Below are positions 16,901 through 24,500 of a stretch of DNA of 64,000 nt, piece after piece; the stretch's first letter is position 1; each line of letters opens with the position of its first letter. Source of the DNA: Bradyrhizobium genosp. L (GTDB taxonomy: Bacteria > Pseudomonadota > Alphaproteobacteria > Rhizobiales > Xanthobacteraceae); contig NZ_CP061378.1 in assembly GCF_015624485.1 (NCBI RefSeq), positions 4,712,001 to 4,776,000 of the forward strand. Reading direction: 5' to 3'. Position numbers and translations under genes: made by a program. Under the pieces are notes generated by a model. It was not told the DNA's origin and searched no databases. It worked only from the letters and a program-made list of their open reading frames with translations.

Positions 16901-17100
16901 TAGGTGACCTGATCCTCGATCACCTGCGGCGCCTGTCCCTGATATTCGGTGTAGACGATCACCTGGGTGTCGGAGAGATCCGGGATCGCATCGAGCGGCA
17001 GATGCAGTAGCGCATAGAGGCCGGCGGCCGCAGCAAAGCCGGTGCCGAACAGCACCAGCAGCAGGTTGCGCGCCGACCAGGCGATGATGCGGGCGATCAT
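13936..17100 (-). CDS. CusA/CzcA-family RND heavy-metal efflux pump, inner-membrane subunit
   Basis: A 1054-aa proton-driven RND transporter of the heavy-metal group. The first membrane helix (LLLVLFGTGFAAAAGLYALL) is followed by the porter head DAIPDLSDTQVIVYTEYQGQ. The helix-4 signature GGIAIAIGAMIDAAIVMIEN carries the essential Asp and matches Cu/Ag (CusA) rather than Czc pumps. EGTLLYMPTTLPG, EMFETIV and ARIDMLSTGIRTPVGIKV hold Met residues near the positions of the CusA methionine triad. It overlaps the adaptor gene by 4 bp (ATGA). Cu(I)/Ag(I) is the likeliest substrate by motif; Zn/Co/Cd cannot be ruled out. No outer-membrane factor gene is nearby. Confidence 0.95.
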   Translation of the reverse strand: MIARIIAWSARNLLLVLFGTGFAAAAGLYALLHLPLDAIPDLSDTQVIVYTEYQGQAPQVIEDQVTYPLTTAMLTVPKSKVVRGFSFFGVSFVYVIFEDGTDIYWARSRVLEFLNGAASRLPAGVTPTIGPDATGVGWVYQYAVMSKQLNLADTRTIQDWNLKFALAKAEGVAEVAGVGGFVKQYNVILDPQRMRDRGITMQRMRDAIRASNADVGGRTVELSEFEYVIRGKGYLKDINDLGNIVLKTDGGTPVLLRDVAHVELGPDERRGITELNGEGEVASGIVLQRFGMNALDVIENVKKRFGEIASSLPKSVEIVPVYDRSNLIYAAIDTLKRTLVEESIVVALVCVVFLLHVRSALVAILMLPVGVLMAFAAMKFFGIGSNIMSLGGIAIAIGAMIDAAIVMIENAHKHLERARPDQSRISILIEAASEVGPALFFSLLIITVSFVPIFTLESQEGRLFGPLAFTKTFAMAAAALLSVTLVPALMAIFVRGRIIPEHKNPINRFLIWIYRPVINAVLRAKTVVILLALGALAVSVWPARQLGSEFMPDLNEGTLLYMPTTLPGISVTKAAELMQMQDRIIKGFPEVASVYGKAGRAATATDPAPPEMFETIVNLKPKQQWRAGLTLDGLIAEMDKALQFPGVSNAWTMPIKARIDMLSTGIRTPVGIKVIGPDLAVIDRLARQIEPVLKTVPGTSSAYAERSLGGYYLEITPNRAALARYGIAVQDVQDTIATALGGQSVTTTVEGRQRFTVNMRYPRDLRDNPQTIASDILVPMPAGGAVPLGEVADVVPARGPTSIRTENGQLATYIYVDIRDRDLGGYVADAQRAVQASIQFPPGTYLVWSGQYEYLERAAARLRIVVPVTLSIIFLLLYLNFRSIAETLIVMLSLPFALVGGLWLMWALGFNLSVAVAVGFIALAGVAAETGVVMLIYLNHALADIAARRAAEGRAVDRDDLTNAIIEGAVERVRPKMMTVVAIMAGLLPIMWSTGTGSEIMQRIAVPMIGGMISSTLLTLIVIPAIFAIVKGYALKTAEEGDAGYTVTRIEKAT

Positions 17101-18542
17101 CGTTGGCCCCCATTCATCGCGCCCTCGCCGGCCTCCGCCATCGGCGCCGCGCCGGCGGCAAAGCCCTTGGTCGCTGCCTTCAGATTGCTCTCGGCATCGA
17201 TCAGGAAGGTCGCCGAGGTGACGACGGCATCACCCTGCGCGATGCCGTCGCGGATCTCGACATAGCCGCCGCCGCGCCGCCCGAGCTTGACCTCGCGCGG
17301 CTCGAACTTGCCGTTGCCGCGGTCGAGCAGCACGGTCTGCCGGCTCCCGGTGTCGAGGATCGAATTGTCAGGCACGGCGACAACCGGCGCCGGGCTGCCG
17401 GTGTCGATCTCGGCATCGACATACATGTCCGGCAGCAGCGCGAGATCGGCGTTCGAGAGCTCGATGCGCACCCGTGCCGTGCGTGTCTCCTTGTTGACCT
17501 GCGGATAGATCACGCTGATGCGGCCGTCGAAGCGGCGGCCGGGGTAGCTGCGCGCGCGCACCGTCACCGCCTGCCCGACCGCGACGCTGCCGAGATCGCG
17601 CTCGGCGACATCGACCAGCGCCCACACCAGCGAGACATCGGCCACCCGGAACAGCACGTCGCCCGGCTGGGCACGCATGCCCTCGATCGCGGCGCGTTGC
17701 AGCACGATGCCGTCGCGCGGCGACGACCACGGAATCGAGATCGGCACGTTGTGGCTCTTCTCCATCTCGGCAATGACCGCCTCGGGAACGTCGAGATTCA
17801 CCAGACGCTGCCGCGAGCCTCGCCCATACGGCTCGATCCCGGCGGTGGTCTTCGAGCCGATGGTCGCGACATATTCGGCTGCGGCGGACGACACCGCCGG
17901 GCTGTAGATATCCATCAGCTTTTGGCCACGCGTGACGCGGCTTCCGGTGGTGACGTCGGCGACCCCCTGCACATAGCTCTCGGCCCGCATCGCAATGACC
18001 GAGACGCGACGCTCGTCGAGCTGGATCGTGCCGGGGGCACGCACCAGCGTCGCGATGCGGCGCAGCTCGGCCGGCTCGGATGCGACGCCGGTGCGCTGGA
18101 TCTTGCCGGGCGAAAGGGTGACCGTGCCGTCGTCGCTGTCTTCGCCGTCATAGACCGGGATGTAGTCCATCCCCATGGAGTCCTTCTTCGGGACTGGCGA
18201 AGTATCGGCAAGCCCCATCGGATTGCGATAGTATTTGACCTTGCGCTCGCCCTTCGCGGCGGCGCCGCGGTCCGCGGAGCGTGCGGCGTCGCCGGGCGCG
18301 GCATCGGCTTCCGCTCCGACCGGCAGATAGTCGCGTCCGTCGGGCGTCTTCGTTGGCGTCGCCGAGTACAGCGGCTTGCCGTCGGGATCGCGGTAATAGA
18401 TCGGCGCATCGCCCTCGGCCGCGTGCGTGGCAGCCACGATGGCAGCGGTGGCTGGCTGCGGCGGCAGGCCGCGGCCGGCCCATGCGACACCAGCCGCTGC
18501 GACGATCGCAGCGGCGGCGCCGGCCCATGCGAGGCGGCTCAT
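17097..18542 (-). CDS. CusB-like periplasmic adaptor of RND metal efflux
   Basis: A 481-aa membrane fusion protein. N-terminal hydrophobic anchor (about 1-22), then two tandem heavy-metal-binding-type motifs: a degenerate one YYRDPDGKPLYSATPTKTPD (about 49-68) and a canonical one YYRNPMGLADTSPVPKKDSM (about 103-122) followed by GMDYIPVY. The adaptor core follows: GKIQRTGVASEPAELRRIA, VTTGSRVTRGQKLMDIYSPA, and barrel strands AVGQAVTVRARSYPGRRFDG. It couples the CusA-like pump to an outer-membrane channel. It overlaps its neighbours by 4 bp on both sides. The loss of Met from the first metal motif is notable. Confidence 0.94.
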   Translation of the reverse strand: MSRLAWAGAAAAIVAAAGVAWAGRGLPPQPATAAIVAATHAAEGDAPIYYRDPDGKPLYSATPTKTPDGRDYLPVGAEADAAPGDAARSADRGAAAKGERKVKYYRNPMGLADTSPVPKKDSMGMDYIPVYDGEDSDDGTVTLSPGKIQRTGVASEPAELRRIATLVRAPGTIQLDERRVSVIAMRAESYVQGVADVTTGSRVTRGQKLMDIYSPAVSSAAAEYVATIGSKTTAGIEPYGRGSRQRLVNLDVPEAVIAEMEKSHNVPISIPWSSPRDGIVLQRAAIEGMRAQPGDVLFRVADVSLVWALVDVAERDLGSVAVGQAVTVRARSYPGRRFDGRISVIYPQVNKETRTARVRIELSNADLALLPDMYVDAEIDTGSPAPVVAVPDNSILDTGSRQTVLLDRGNGKFEPREVKLGRRGGGYVEIRDGIAQGDAVVTSATFLIDAESNLKAATKGFAAGAAPMAEAGEGAMNGGQR

Positions 18543-18940
18543 TGCTGCGCCGTGACGACGAGCTTGCTTTCGACCGAGCCGGTCTCGCCCTGCACTTTCG
18601 CGCCGAGCGAGAGCTGCCAGCGCCCGGCCATGCCGAACGTGGCCTTGAACCGGTAGGTGCCGGGCTCCGTGCCCGGCATCGGCGTCACCTTGGTGACCAT
18701 CTCCTGCATGCCGTCCGGCGCCATGTCGAGCCGCGCCGCGAAGATGACCGCATCGGGCACCGGCTTTGCGGTGGTCTTGTCGACCAGCCGGACCGTGACG
18801 ATGCGGTCGGCACCGACCTGCACGGTCGGTTGCGCAAGCTGGAATTCGTAGTTCTTGATTTCGGCATGGGCCGGCACGCCGGCCAGCGCAAGGCCGATCA
18901 GCGCGGCCGCAGCGGCGCGCGCCAGGTTGAATTCAGTCAT
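18539..18940 (-). CDS. FixH/YtkA-like exported protein
   Basis: A 133-aa protein starting at the ATG after GAGGACAACATA. Signal peptide ends PAHA-EI. The mature domain is an immunoglobulin-like FixH/YtkA beta-sandwich by pattern: YEFQLAQPTVQVGADRIVTV, KPVPDAVIFAARLDMAPDG, MQEMVTKVTPMPGTEPGTY and FGMAGRWQLSLGAKVQG. Such domains recur beside CusB-type adaptors and in cytochrome-oxidase copper assembly, so a periplasmic copper-handling role is a reasonable inference. It overlaps the adaptor gene by 4 bp and so is translationally coupled. Confidence 0.8.
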   Translation of the reverse strand: MTEFNLARAAAAALIGLALAGVPAHAEIKNYEFQLAQPTVQVGADRIVTVRLVDKTTAKPVPDAVIFAARLDMAPDGMQEMVTKVTPMPGTEPGTYRFKATFGMAGRWQLSLGAKVQGETGSVESKLVVTAQQ

Positions 18941-19039
18941 TATGTTGTCCTCGACAGGTCTGATGAGCCGCATGAGCGGCAAACGACGACACGCGCGTCA
19001 CCAGACGCACGCGTCAGCGATCGGGCGCTTGCGCGCTCT

Positions 19040-19426
19040 TCAGACGTTGGATCGAGGTGGATGGTCCGGAGGCTTGGCGCCGAGGCCGTCGAGCAGAAGG
19101 TCGTCATGCGCCGCGAATTGGCCGCGCAGCGGATGGCGCTCGATCAGCGCCGCAGCCCCTGATGGCACCGGCAGCGGCACGCTGAGCAGACAAAGTGCCG
19201 CAAACGGGCAACCGTCGCAGGTCTTGCTCTTGGTCTGGTCCGGGCAGCACGGCATGTCGTCCGACATCGCCGGCATGTCGGCCTGCACCTCGCCGGGCAT
19301 CGCCTGCGTCACGCTTGCTGCATCAGCCGGCACCAGCCTGGCAAATGCCGGCGCCACGGGCGCGAGCAAAAGCCCGGCCGCGACGACAAGCAGAATCCAG
19401 AGATTGGCGATGCGCCTCACATGCAT
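19040..19426 (-). CDS. exported Cys/Met-rich protein, first gene of the metal-efflux operon
   Basis: A 128-aa protein. The ATG giving MHVRRIANLWILLVVAAGLL is used. After the hydrophobic segment comes a Met/Cys-rich patch: MPGEVQADMPAMSDDMPCC and KTCDGCPFAALC, i.e. Met-x-x-Met spacing and a CC...CDGC...C set typical of copper ligands. The C-terminus is hydrophilic with several His. It resembles DUF2946-like proteins seen with copper genes (family call uncertain). It sits 99 bp upstream of the FixH-like gene on the same strand, so likely in the same regulon. Confidence 0.7.
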   Translation of the reverse strand: MHVRRIANLWILLVVAAGLLLAPVAPAFARLVPADAASVTQAMPGEVQADMPAMSDDMPCCPDQTKSKTCDGCPFAALCLLSVPLPVPSGAAALIERHPLRGQFAAHDDLLLDGLGAKPPDHPPRSNV

Positions 19427-19555
19427 GGGGCGTTTGTCGCATGTTCGCGTGCAACCTGCAAATCCGGCCGACATCACGATCGCGCCAGCCGCATGGAGAC
19501 TTGATGGGGGCGATCAGCCCACGATATGAAAGATGAGCCAACGGACCCGCGCCGC

Positions 19556-19804
19556 ATGCAACTCGTCTCGACTCTCACCTGCCCGGATTGCGGATTCGCC
19601 GCCAACGAGACGATGCCGACCGACGCCTGCCAGTTCTTCTACGACTGCAAGGGATGCGGCATCCGCCTCAAGCCCAAAGCCGGCGATTGCTGCGTGTTCT
19701 GCTCCTACGGGTCGGTGCCCTGCCCGCCGGTCCAGGCCGGCGGAAGCTCGTCCGGCTGCACCGTTTCGAGAGATTGCAGCAAGGCCTCGAACCGCCCCGA
19801 ATAG
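19556..19804 (+). CDS. GDCCVxC domain-containing (Cys-rich) protein
   Basis: An 82-aa protein. The second ATG is taken because the family starts at this point (MQLVSTLTCPDCGFAA). It has a zinc-ribbon-like CPDCG, then CKGCGIRLKPKAGDCC and VFCSYGSVPCPP, the hallmark of GDCCVxC proteins often found in mercury or metal-resistance loci. The expected family end is near PPVQAG; the last ~20 residues (SSSGCTVSRDCSKASNRPE) are read through into sequence antisense to the convergent gene, giving a ~100-bp 3' overlap. Metal binding is likely; role unknown. Confidence 0.75.
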   Translation: MQLVSTLTCPDCGFAANETMPTDACQFFYDCKGCGIRLKPKAGDCCVFCSYGSVPCPPVQAGGSSSGCTVSRDCSKASNRPE

Positions 19805-20394
19805 AAGCCCTTCGACAGACGTCGCATCTGCTCCGCATAGGCGTGAACGAGTTCGTAATAGTCCGGGCGGCCGTTCAGCCTGGCCACGATCGCGCCGGTC
19901 GCGCACCGCAGCCAGGACGAGCCGCGATGTGGCGTTGGTGTGGCCGGACTGAAATTCAACTCCTTGTCGATTGCCGGCACTGTGCCGAAGGTCTCGAAGT
20001 AAGGCAGCGCAAACCGTTCGAATATATCGACGATGCCGTCCACCGCGGATGACAATTCGCTCTCGTTCTCCATGAGGAACTCGCATGCGCGGTTATTTTC
20101 CGCCGTCAACATCCCGATCGAGCTTCCGATCGTCGGGGTGTCCTTTTGGTATTTCGCTTCGAAGCCGGACGTCTGGTGAAAAATCGTCTCCACCCGCTCG
20201 ATCCGCACGCCAACATTCGGCTGGATGCGAAAGCCCGGCTTGGCGTCCAGGCAAACCAATTGAAACATGTCGGTCGCGCCGCCCGTGTTGCGAAGGAAGG
20301 TGTCTTTCGCCGCCTTGAGCGCAAAGCCGTCTTTCGCCAGAGCGGAGCCAACCCGTTCGAACAGCGCCCGCCTGAGTGGTCTCCGGTCTGTCAT
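19705..20394 (-). CDS. hypothetical protein, second gene of an unrecognised pair
   Basis: A 229-aa cytoplasmic protein. The N-terminal half (LRRALFERVGSALAKDGFAL, DTFLRNTGGATDMFQLVCLD, FRIQPNVGVRIERVETIFHQ) has the feel of DUF4304-type alpha/beta proteins, but I cannot confirm the family. A helical middle (ACEFLMENESELSSAVDGIV) follows, and the C-terminus carries YELVHAYAEQMRRLSKGFYS. Its ATG directly abuts the stop of the upstream gene (no gap), so the two are co-translated. Its 3' end overlaps the convergent GDCCVxC gene. Confidence 0.7.
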   Translation of the reverse strand: MTDRRPLRRALFERVGSALAKDGFALKAAKDTFLRNTGGATDMFQLVCLDAKPGFRIQPNVGVRIERVETIFHQTSGFEAKYQKDTPTIGSSIGMLTAENNRACEFLMENESELSSAVDGIVDIFERFALPYFETFGTVPAIDKELNFSPATPTPHRGSSWLRCATGAIVARLNGRPDYYELVHAYAEQMRRLSKGFYSGRFEALLQSLETVQPDELPPAWTGGQGTDP

Positions 20395-21096
20395 TCACGC
20401 CGGCTCCGCAACGCCCAGGCGACGCAATTCCTGCAGACCGTGGAGCAGATCGTCCCTGCGTTGCTTCGGCGCATTGAGTGGCGTGACCAGAACCACGTCC
20501 TCGTCTCCGGCAGCGAGCAATTGTCGGATCATGAACGGCCATAGCGTATTCGACGGGCTGAGCGCCTCGCGCCACCCCTCCTGGAGCGCACGCGCCCGGG
20601 TGACGACAGCCTGGCTCTCCGGATCGATCCGGAACAGCCGCGCCGGAATACCGCGCGCATCGAACCCCGCAAAGCGGGCACGACTGATATCCAGCGCCCA
20701 GTCGATCGAGCCGTAAAGCTTCACCCTGTCGTCATCGAATGGCTGCTGGACCGCGGCTGTCCTGTCGACGAAATGAGCCTGCTGATTGATCTTGATCTTC
20801 CCGATATCACCTCGCAACGTCACATGCTTGAACGTTGCGGCCCAAATGATCAGCAGATCACCCGTGCTCAGGCCGTCGATCTCGATATCTTCGAGTATGG
20901 CAGGGCCCACATTGCATGCATTCGCCTCGCAATTGCGAAGCCTGACGTTTCGTACCGTCGATCGCCGATCTCGTTCCTTGGTCCGCGAGATACTGCAATT
21001 GAAGAAGGTGCATGAATCAAAACTCATGTCCTCCAGCCGGAGCGCCTGTCCCCGATCGACCAGCGAATGAAATATCCTGTCGTTGTACTCAATCAT
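20395..21096 (-). CDS. hypothetical protein with repeat-like beta segment
   Basis: A 233-aa protein starting at the ATG giving MIEYNDRIFHSLVDRGQALR; an upstream in-frame start would add a poor extension. Residues about 25-95 look like stacked short strands: LEDMSFDSCTFFNCSIS, VRNVRLRNCEANACNVG, AILEDIEIDGLSTGDLLIIW and KHVTLRGDIGKIKINQ. This recalls a right-handed beta-helix or pentapeptide-repeat fold. The C-terminal half is charged and helical (RALQEGWREAL, RRDDLLHGLQELRRLG). First gene of a tight two-gene operon. Function unknown. Confidence 0.7.
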   Translation of the reverse strand: MIEYNDRIFHSLVDRGQALRLEDMSFDSCTFFNCSISRTKERDRRSTVRNVRLRNCEANACNVGPAILEDIEIDGLSTGDLLIIWAATFKHVTLRGDIGKIKINQQAHFVDRTAAVQQPFDDDRVKLYGSIDWALDISRARFAGFDARGIPARLFRIDPESQAVVTRARALQEGWREALSPSNTLWPFMIRQLLAAGDEDVVLVTPLNAPKQRRDDLLHGLQELRRLGVAEPA

Positions 21097-21266
21097 GTCG
21101 GGTGGCTGGATGTGCAACCGATCTCGATCTGTGGCCAGGAAGGCCTTGAAGGAATGGCTTGAGCAGGTTGCCACAACTGACTTCGGCACGCAAAGGATGC
21201 TACCGATAGCGGCGCAACGCACCCGACAGCACGATGGTGGATGGTAAATCGAGACCCGCCCCCAAC

Positions 21267-21292
21267 GTCGTCCTGGCGAAAGCCAGGACGAC
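21267..21292. repeat. solo 26-bp hairpin of the MITE-like family
   Basis: It consists of GTCGTCCTGGCGAAAGCC joined to AGGACGAC, i.e. one terminal repeat of the 116-120-bp elements at 29428 and 59656 folded on itself with the core missing. Stem GTCGTCCTGGC/GCCAGGACGAC with loop GAAA. It lies just downstream of the S10 peptidase gene and could also serve as a transcript end. Confidence 0.75.
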
Positions 21293-21331
21293 AGCGATGA
21301 ATGCGGCTCGCCTTCGTGCTCCCCACACCCC

Positions 21332-22912
21332 TCACTTCATCAGCGCCTCGACCTCCTTGCGGAACGCCTGGCGCGAGCCGTCGCGGGAGTAGAACATGTG
21401 GCCGCCGGGATAGACCGCGAGCTTGGTGCGGTCGCGCGCTCCGAAGGCCGGCAGCTGGTCGAGGATGATCTGCGAGGCGAAATACGGCGTGGCGAGATCG
21501 AACAGGCCGTGGCCGATCAGGAGCTTCAGCCTGGGGTCGAACGCCAGGATCTGGCGCAGTTGCGTCCCCGACTCCGTCGGATTGATGCCGTGGCCGAACT
21601 CCCACGCCTTGTTCACGCTCTCGCTGAGCAATTGATAGGAGCCGTCCGGCCGCCAGTTCAGCTTGCGCGTGGTGAGGTCGACCGCGGCGCTGGTCAGCGG
21701 CGCCATCAAGGGATCGCCGGAGGGATCGTTGAAGTGGAAGTAGCTGGAATCGGGATAGGGATCGAAGCCTTCGACGGAGGCGTCGTAGCGGCCGGTCACC
21801 TTGCCGTTCTTGCGGTCGAACTCCCTACGGAATTCGCCGACCTCGAAGCGGCCGGCGAGCCTTCGGCTCACCGCCTGATCGATGCCGGTGAAGCTCGCGA
21901 CCTTGTCCGCCAGCCGCGCGGTCGCGTCCGCATCGGCCTGGCCCTTGACGAGATCGAGCAGGAAATCAGAGCGCGCGTAGCGCTCGACCTCGGCGAGATC
22001 CTCGCGCTTCACCGGGCCCTTCGCCTGCCGCGCCACCGCCGTCATGGTCGGCAGGCTCGCGACATATTGCAGGATGCTGGAGCCGGCATATTCGCGGAAG
22101 TCGATCACCGGCGAGATCAGGACCAGGCCGCGGACGCCGACGCCCTGCTGCATCTGCAGATTGCGCACCACCTTGGGTCCGCGGATGCCGCCATAGCTTT
22201 CGCCGACGACATATTTCGGCGAGGTCAGCCGGTCGTATTTCTCCAGCCAGCGCCGGATCACCAGCGCGACCGAATTGGCGTCGCCGTCGACGGTGAAGAA
22301 ACGCTTGCGCGCGTCCTCGGACGAGGTGACGAAGCGGCTGTAGCCGGTGCCGACCGGGTCGATGAAGACGAGGTCGGTGAAATCGAGCCAGGTGTCGGCG
22401 TTCGGCTGCAAATCCGGTGCGGCCGAGGACACCGCGCCCTCGCCTTCGAACGACAGCCGCCAGGGTCCGACATTGCCGAATTGCAGCCAGGCCGACGCCG
22501 AACCCGGACCGCCGTTGAACAGGAACGTCACCGGCCGGCTGGTCTTCTCGGCGCCGTCGAGCTGGTAGGACGTGTAGGCGATATCGGCGAGCGGCTCGCC
22601 CTTGTCGTCGAACACCCGGATCGAGCCGGCGGTCGCGCTGAACGACAGCGCGCGGCCGGGCAGCGCCACCGATTGTTTTGTCGTGGAGTCCGGCGGCAGG
22701 CGATGCTGTTCGGCGGTGGACGTGTTGGCGGAAGCGCTGGCGCCGGCATTCGGACCTCCCTCGCCGCGCCCTGCCCGTCCCTTCTGGCCGCCGGGCAGCT
22801 GCGCGCTCGGGGACGGCGATGGCTGCGGCGCCTGGTCCTCGGCCCGAACAGCGCTCGCCAGGCAGGCGACCAGCAGCGCAGCGGCGAGCCGTGTCGCAAA
22901 ACTGTTAGCCAT
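21332..22912 (-). CDS. exported S10-family serine carboxypeptidase-like protein
   Basis: A 526-aa protein. GGGAG upstream of the ATG at 22912 decides the start. Signal peptide (MANSFATRLAAALLVACLAS), then a Pro/Ser/Gly linker. The catalytic domain has the substrate-site strand FLFNGGPGSASAWLQFGNVG, the nucleophile Ser in VVGESYGGIRGPKV, the acid in IGHGLFDLATPYFAS and the His in YPGGHMFYSRDG, the S10 triad order. S10 enzymes remove C-terminal residues from peptides; bacterial members are periplasmic. It is flanked by a repeat hairpin and an opposite-strand nadK, so monocistronic. Confidence 0.93.
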   Translation of the reverse strand: MANSFATRLAAALLVACLASAVRAEDQAPQPSPSPSAQLPGGQKGRAGRGEGGPNAGASASANTSTAEQHRLPPDSTTKQSVALPGRALSFSATAGSIRVFDDKGEPLADIAYTSYQLDGAEKTSRPVTFLFNGGPGSASAWLQFGNVGPWRLSFEGEGAVSSAAPDLQPNADTWLDFTDLVFIDPVGTGYSRFVTSSEDARKRFFTVDGDANSVALVIRRWLEKYDRLTSPKYVVGESYGGIRGPKVVRNLQMQQGVGVRGLVLISPVIDFREYAGSSILQYVASLPTMTAVARQAKGPVKREDLAEVERYARSDFLLDLVKGQADADATARLADKVASFTGIDQAVSRRLAGRFEVGEFRREFDRKNGKVTGRYDASVEGFDPYPDSSYFHFNDPSGDPLMAPLTSAAVDLTTRKLNWRPDGSYQLLSESVNKAWEFGHGINPTESGTQLRQILAFDPRLKLLIGHGLFDLATPYFASQIILDQLPAFGARDRTKLAVYPGGHMFYSRDGSRQAFRKEVEALMK

Positions 22913-23062
22913 GTCGTTCACTCCCTGCGCCCGGATTTACGCTTTCGGGCCGCAAACTGCGATATCCTGGCGAGGCCCGCAAGCGGACGGACCATCTCGA
23001 CAAGGACGCCGAGGATGTATAGACGAGCGCGGCGTATTCCGGGCCAAACGAGTTCGTGAGCG

Positions 23063-23842
23063 ATGTCCTCATCCAAGCGGTACGACAAGATCGCCTTTGT
23101 CGGCAGCGCCTCCACCGAAGCGCAGGCGGCGCTCGAGCAGCTCACTACGGCCTATGGCAATCATCCGATCGACGACGCCGACGTCGTGGTCGCGCTCGGC
23201 GGCGACGGGTTGATGCTGCAGACGCTGCACGCCAACATGCGCTCGGGAAAGCCGATCTACGGCATGCACCGCGGCACCGTCGGCTTCTTGATGAACGAGT
23301 ATTCGACGCACGACCTGCGCGCGCGGCTGGCCGCGGCGCGGGAATCGCTGATCAATCCGCTGCTGATGCGCGCCACCGACATCCACGGCGCCGTGCACCT
23401 GCATCACGCCATCAACGAGGTCGCGCTGTTCCGCCAGACCTACCAGGTGGCGAAGCTGCGCATCCTGATCGACGAGCACGAGCGGATGCCGGAATTGATG
23501 GCGGACGGCATCCTGGTGGCGACCCCGGCCGGATCGACCGCCTACAACCTCTCCGCCCAGGGACCGATCCTGCCGATCAACGCCGCGCTGCTGGCGCTGA
23601 CCCCGATCAGCGCGTTCCGGCCGCGGCGCTGGCGCGGCGCGCTGCTGCCGAACTCCGCCTTCGTGGTGATCGAGGTGATCGAGGGCGAGAAACGTCCGGT
23701 CGCCGCGGTCGCCGACCATGACGAGGTCCGCGACGTGCGCCGCGTCGAGGTGCTGTCCGACAAGACCATCGCGATGCGGATGCTGTTCGACCCCGGCCAC
23801 TCGCTGGAAGAGCGGATTCTGCGCGAGCAGTTCGGCTACTGA
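23063..23842 (+). CDS. nadK: NAD kinase
   Basis: A 259-aa ATP-NAD kinase making NADP from NAD. Motifs: GGDG at 46-49 in [15 protein letters not shown], the NAD-binding NEVALFR region, and the glycine-rich [17 protein letters not shown]. The C-terminal beta-sandwich follows ([20 protein letters not shown]). Length and order match alphaproteobacterial NadK. No co-directional neighbour upstream; the response-regulator gene follows 104 bp downstream. Confidence 0.95.
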   Translation: MSSSKRYDKIAFVGSASTEAQAALEQLTTAYGNHPIDDADVVVALGGDGLMLQTLHANMRSGKPIYGMHRGTVGFLMNEYSTHDLRARLAAARESLINPLLMRATDIHGAVHLHHAINEVALFRQTYQVAKLRILIDEHERMPELMADGILVATPAGSTAYNLSAQGPILPINAALLALTPISAFRPRRWRGALLPNSAFVVIEVIEGEKRPVAAVADHDEVRDVRRVEVLSDKTIAMRMLFDPGHSLEERILREQFGY

Positions 23843-23946
23843 AGGCGGAGCCTGCCCGCCCAGCAACCATTCATTAACCGCGGGCGGGATATGGTTAACG
23901 TCGGGTAATACCGCGCCTTCGCGATATGCCCGCTCGGGGCGTGACC

Positions 23947-24492
23947 ATGTATCGCATCGATTTCAACAAGCTGCGATTTCTGATTTGCGACGACAATCCG
24001 CACATGCGCCGCATCCTGCGGACGCTGCTGCATTCGTTCGGCGCACGCGAAGTCTATGAGTCCGAGGACGGCGCCACCGCGCTCGAAATGTACACTCATT
24101 ACGTGCCCGACATCGTCATCACCGACTGGTCGATGCCGATCTTCGATGGGCTCGAGCTCGCGCAGATGATCCGGCAGCCGGAATCCAAGGGCAATCCCTA
24201 CGCGCCGATCATCATGCTGACCGGGCACTCCGAGAAGCGCCGCGTCACGGTGGCGCGCGACGCCGGCGTGACCGAATTTCTCGCCAAGCCGATCTCCGCC
24301 AAGGGCCTCTACCAGCGCATCATGAACGTGGTCGCAAGTCCGCGACCGTTCATCAAGACCAAGACCTATTTCGGGCCCGACCGCCGCCGCAACACCACCA
24401 ACACCTATATCGGGCCCGAACGCCGCGGCAGCGGCGAGGTCGAGATTCTTCAGCAACCGTCGTTGCTCGATAAGGCGCGCTCCGCCATATAG
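23947..24492 (+). CDS. CheY-like response regulator
   Basis: A 181-aa protein, start at the ATG giving MYRIDFNKLRFLICDDN. The receiver domain (about 10-130) has the acidic pair in LICDDNPHMRR, the phospho-acceptor Asp in DIVITDWSMPIFDG, Thr in IIMLTGHSEKRR and Lys in TEFLAKPISAKG. The C-terminal tail carries two copies of a DRRR-type motif (KTYFGPDRRRN and NTYIGPERRGS), recurrent in rhizobial regulators but of unknown role. There is no DNA-binding domain. An Hpt gene starts 8 bp downstream. Confidence 0.92.
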   Translation: MYRIDFNKLRFLICDDNPHMRRILRTLLHSFGAREVYESEDGATALEMYTHYVPDIVITDWSMPIFDGLELAQMIRQPESKGNPYAPIIMLTGHSEKRRVTVARDAGVTEFLAKPISAKGLYQRIMNVVASPRPFIKTKTYFGPDRRRNTTNTYIGPERRGSGEVEILQQPSLLDKARSAI

Positions 24493-24500
24493 GAACCGTC

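Noticed and set aside
13921..17010. Very long open frame antisense to the CusA-like gene (about 1029 codons), and similar antisense frames over thrS, the S10 peptidase, the cyclase and the CusB-like gene
   Set aside because: GC-rich third positions suppress stop codons on the opposite strand. The products are Arg/Asp/His-rich without domains, while the sense strand encodes a coherent known protein with correct motifs.
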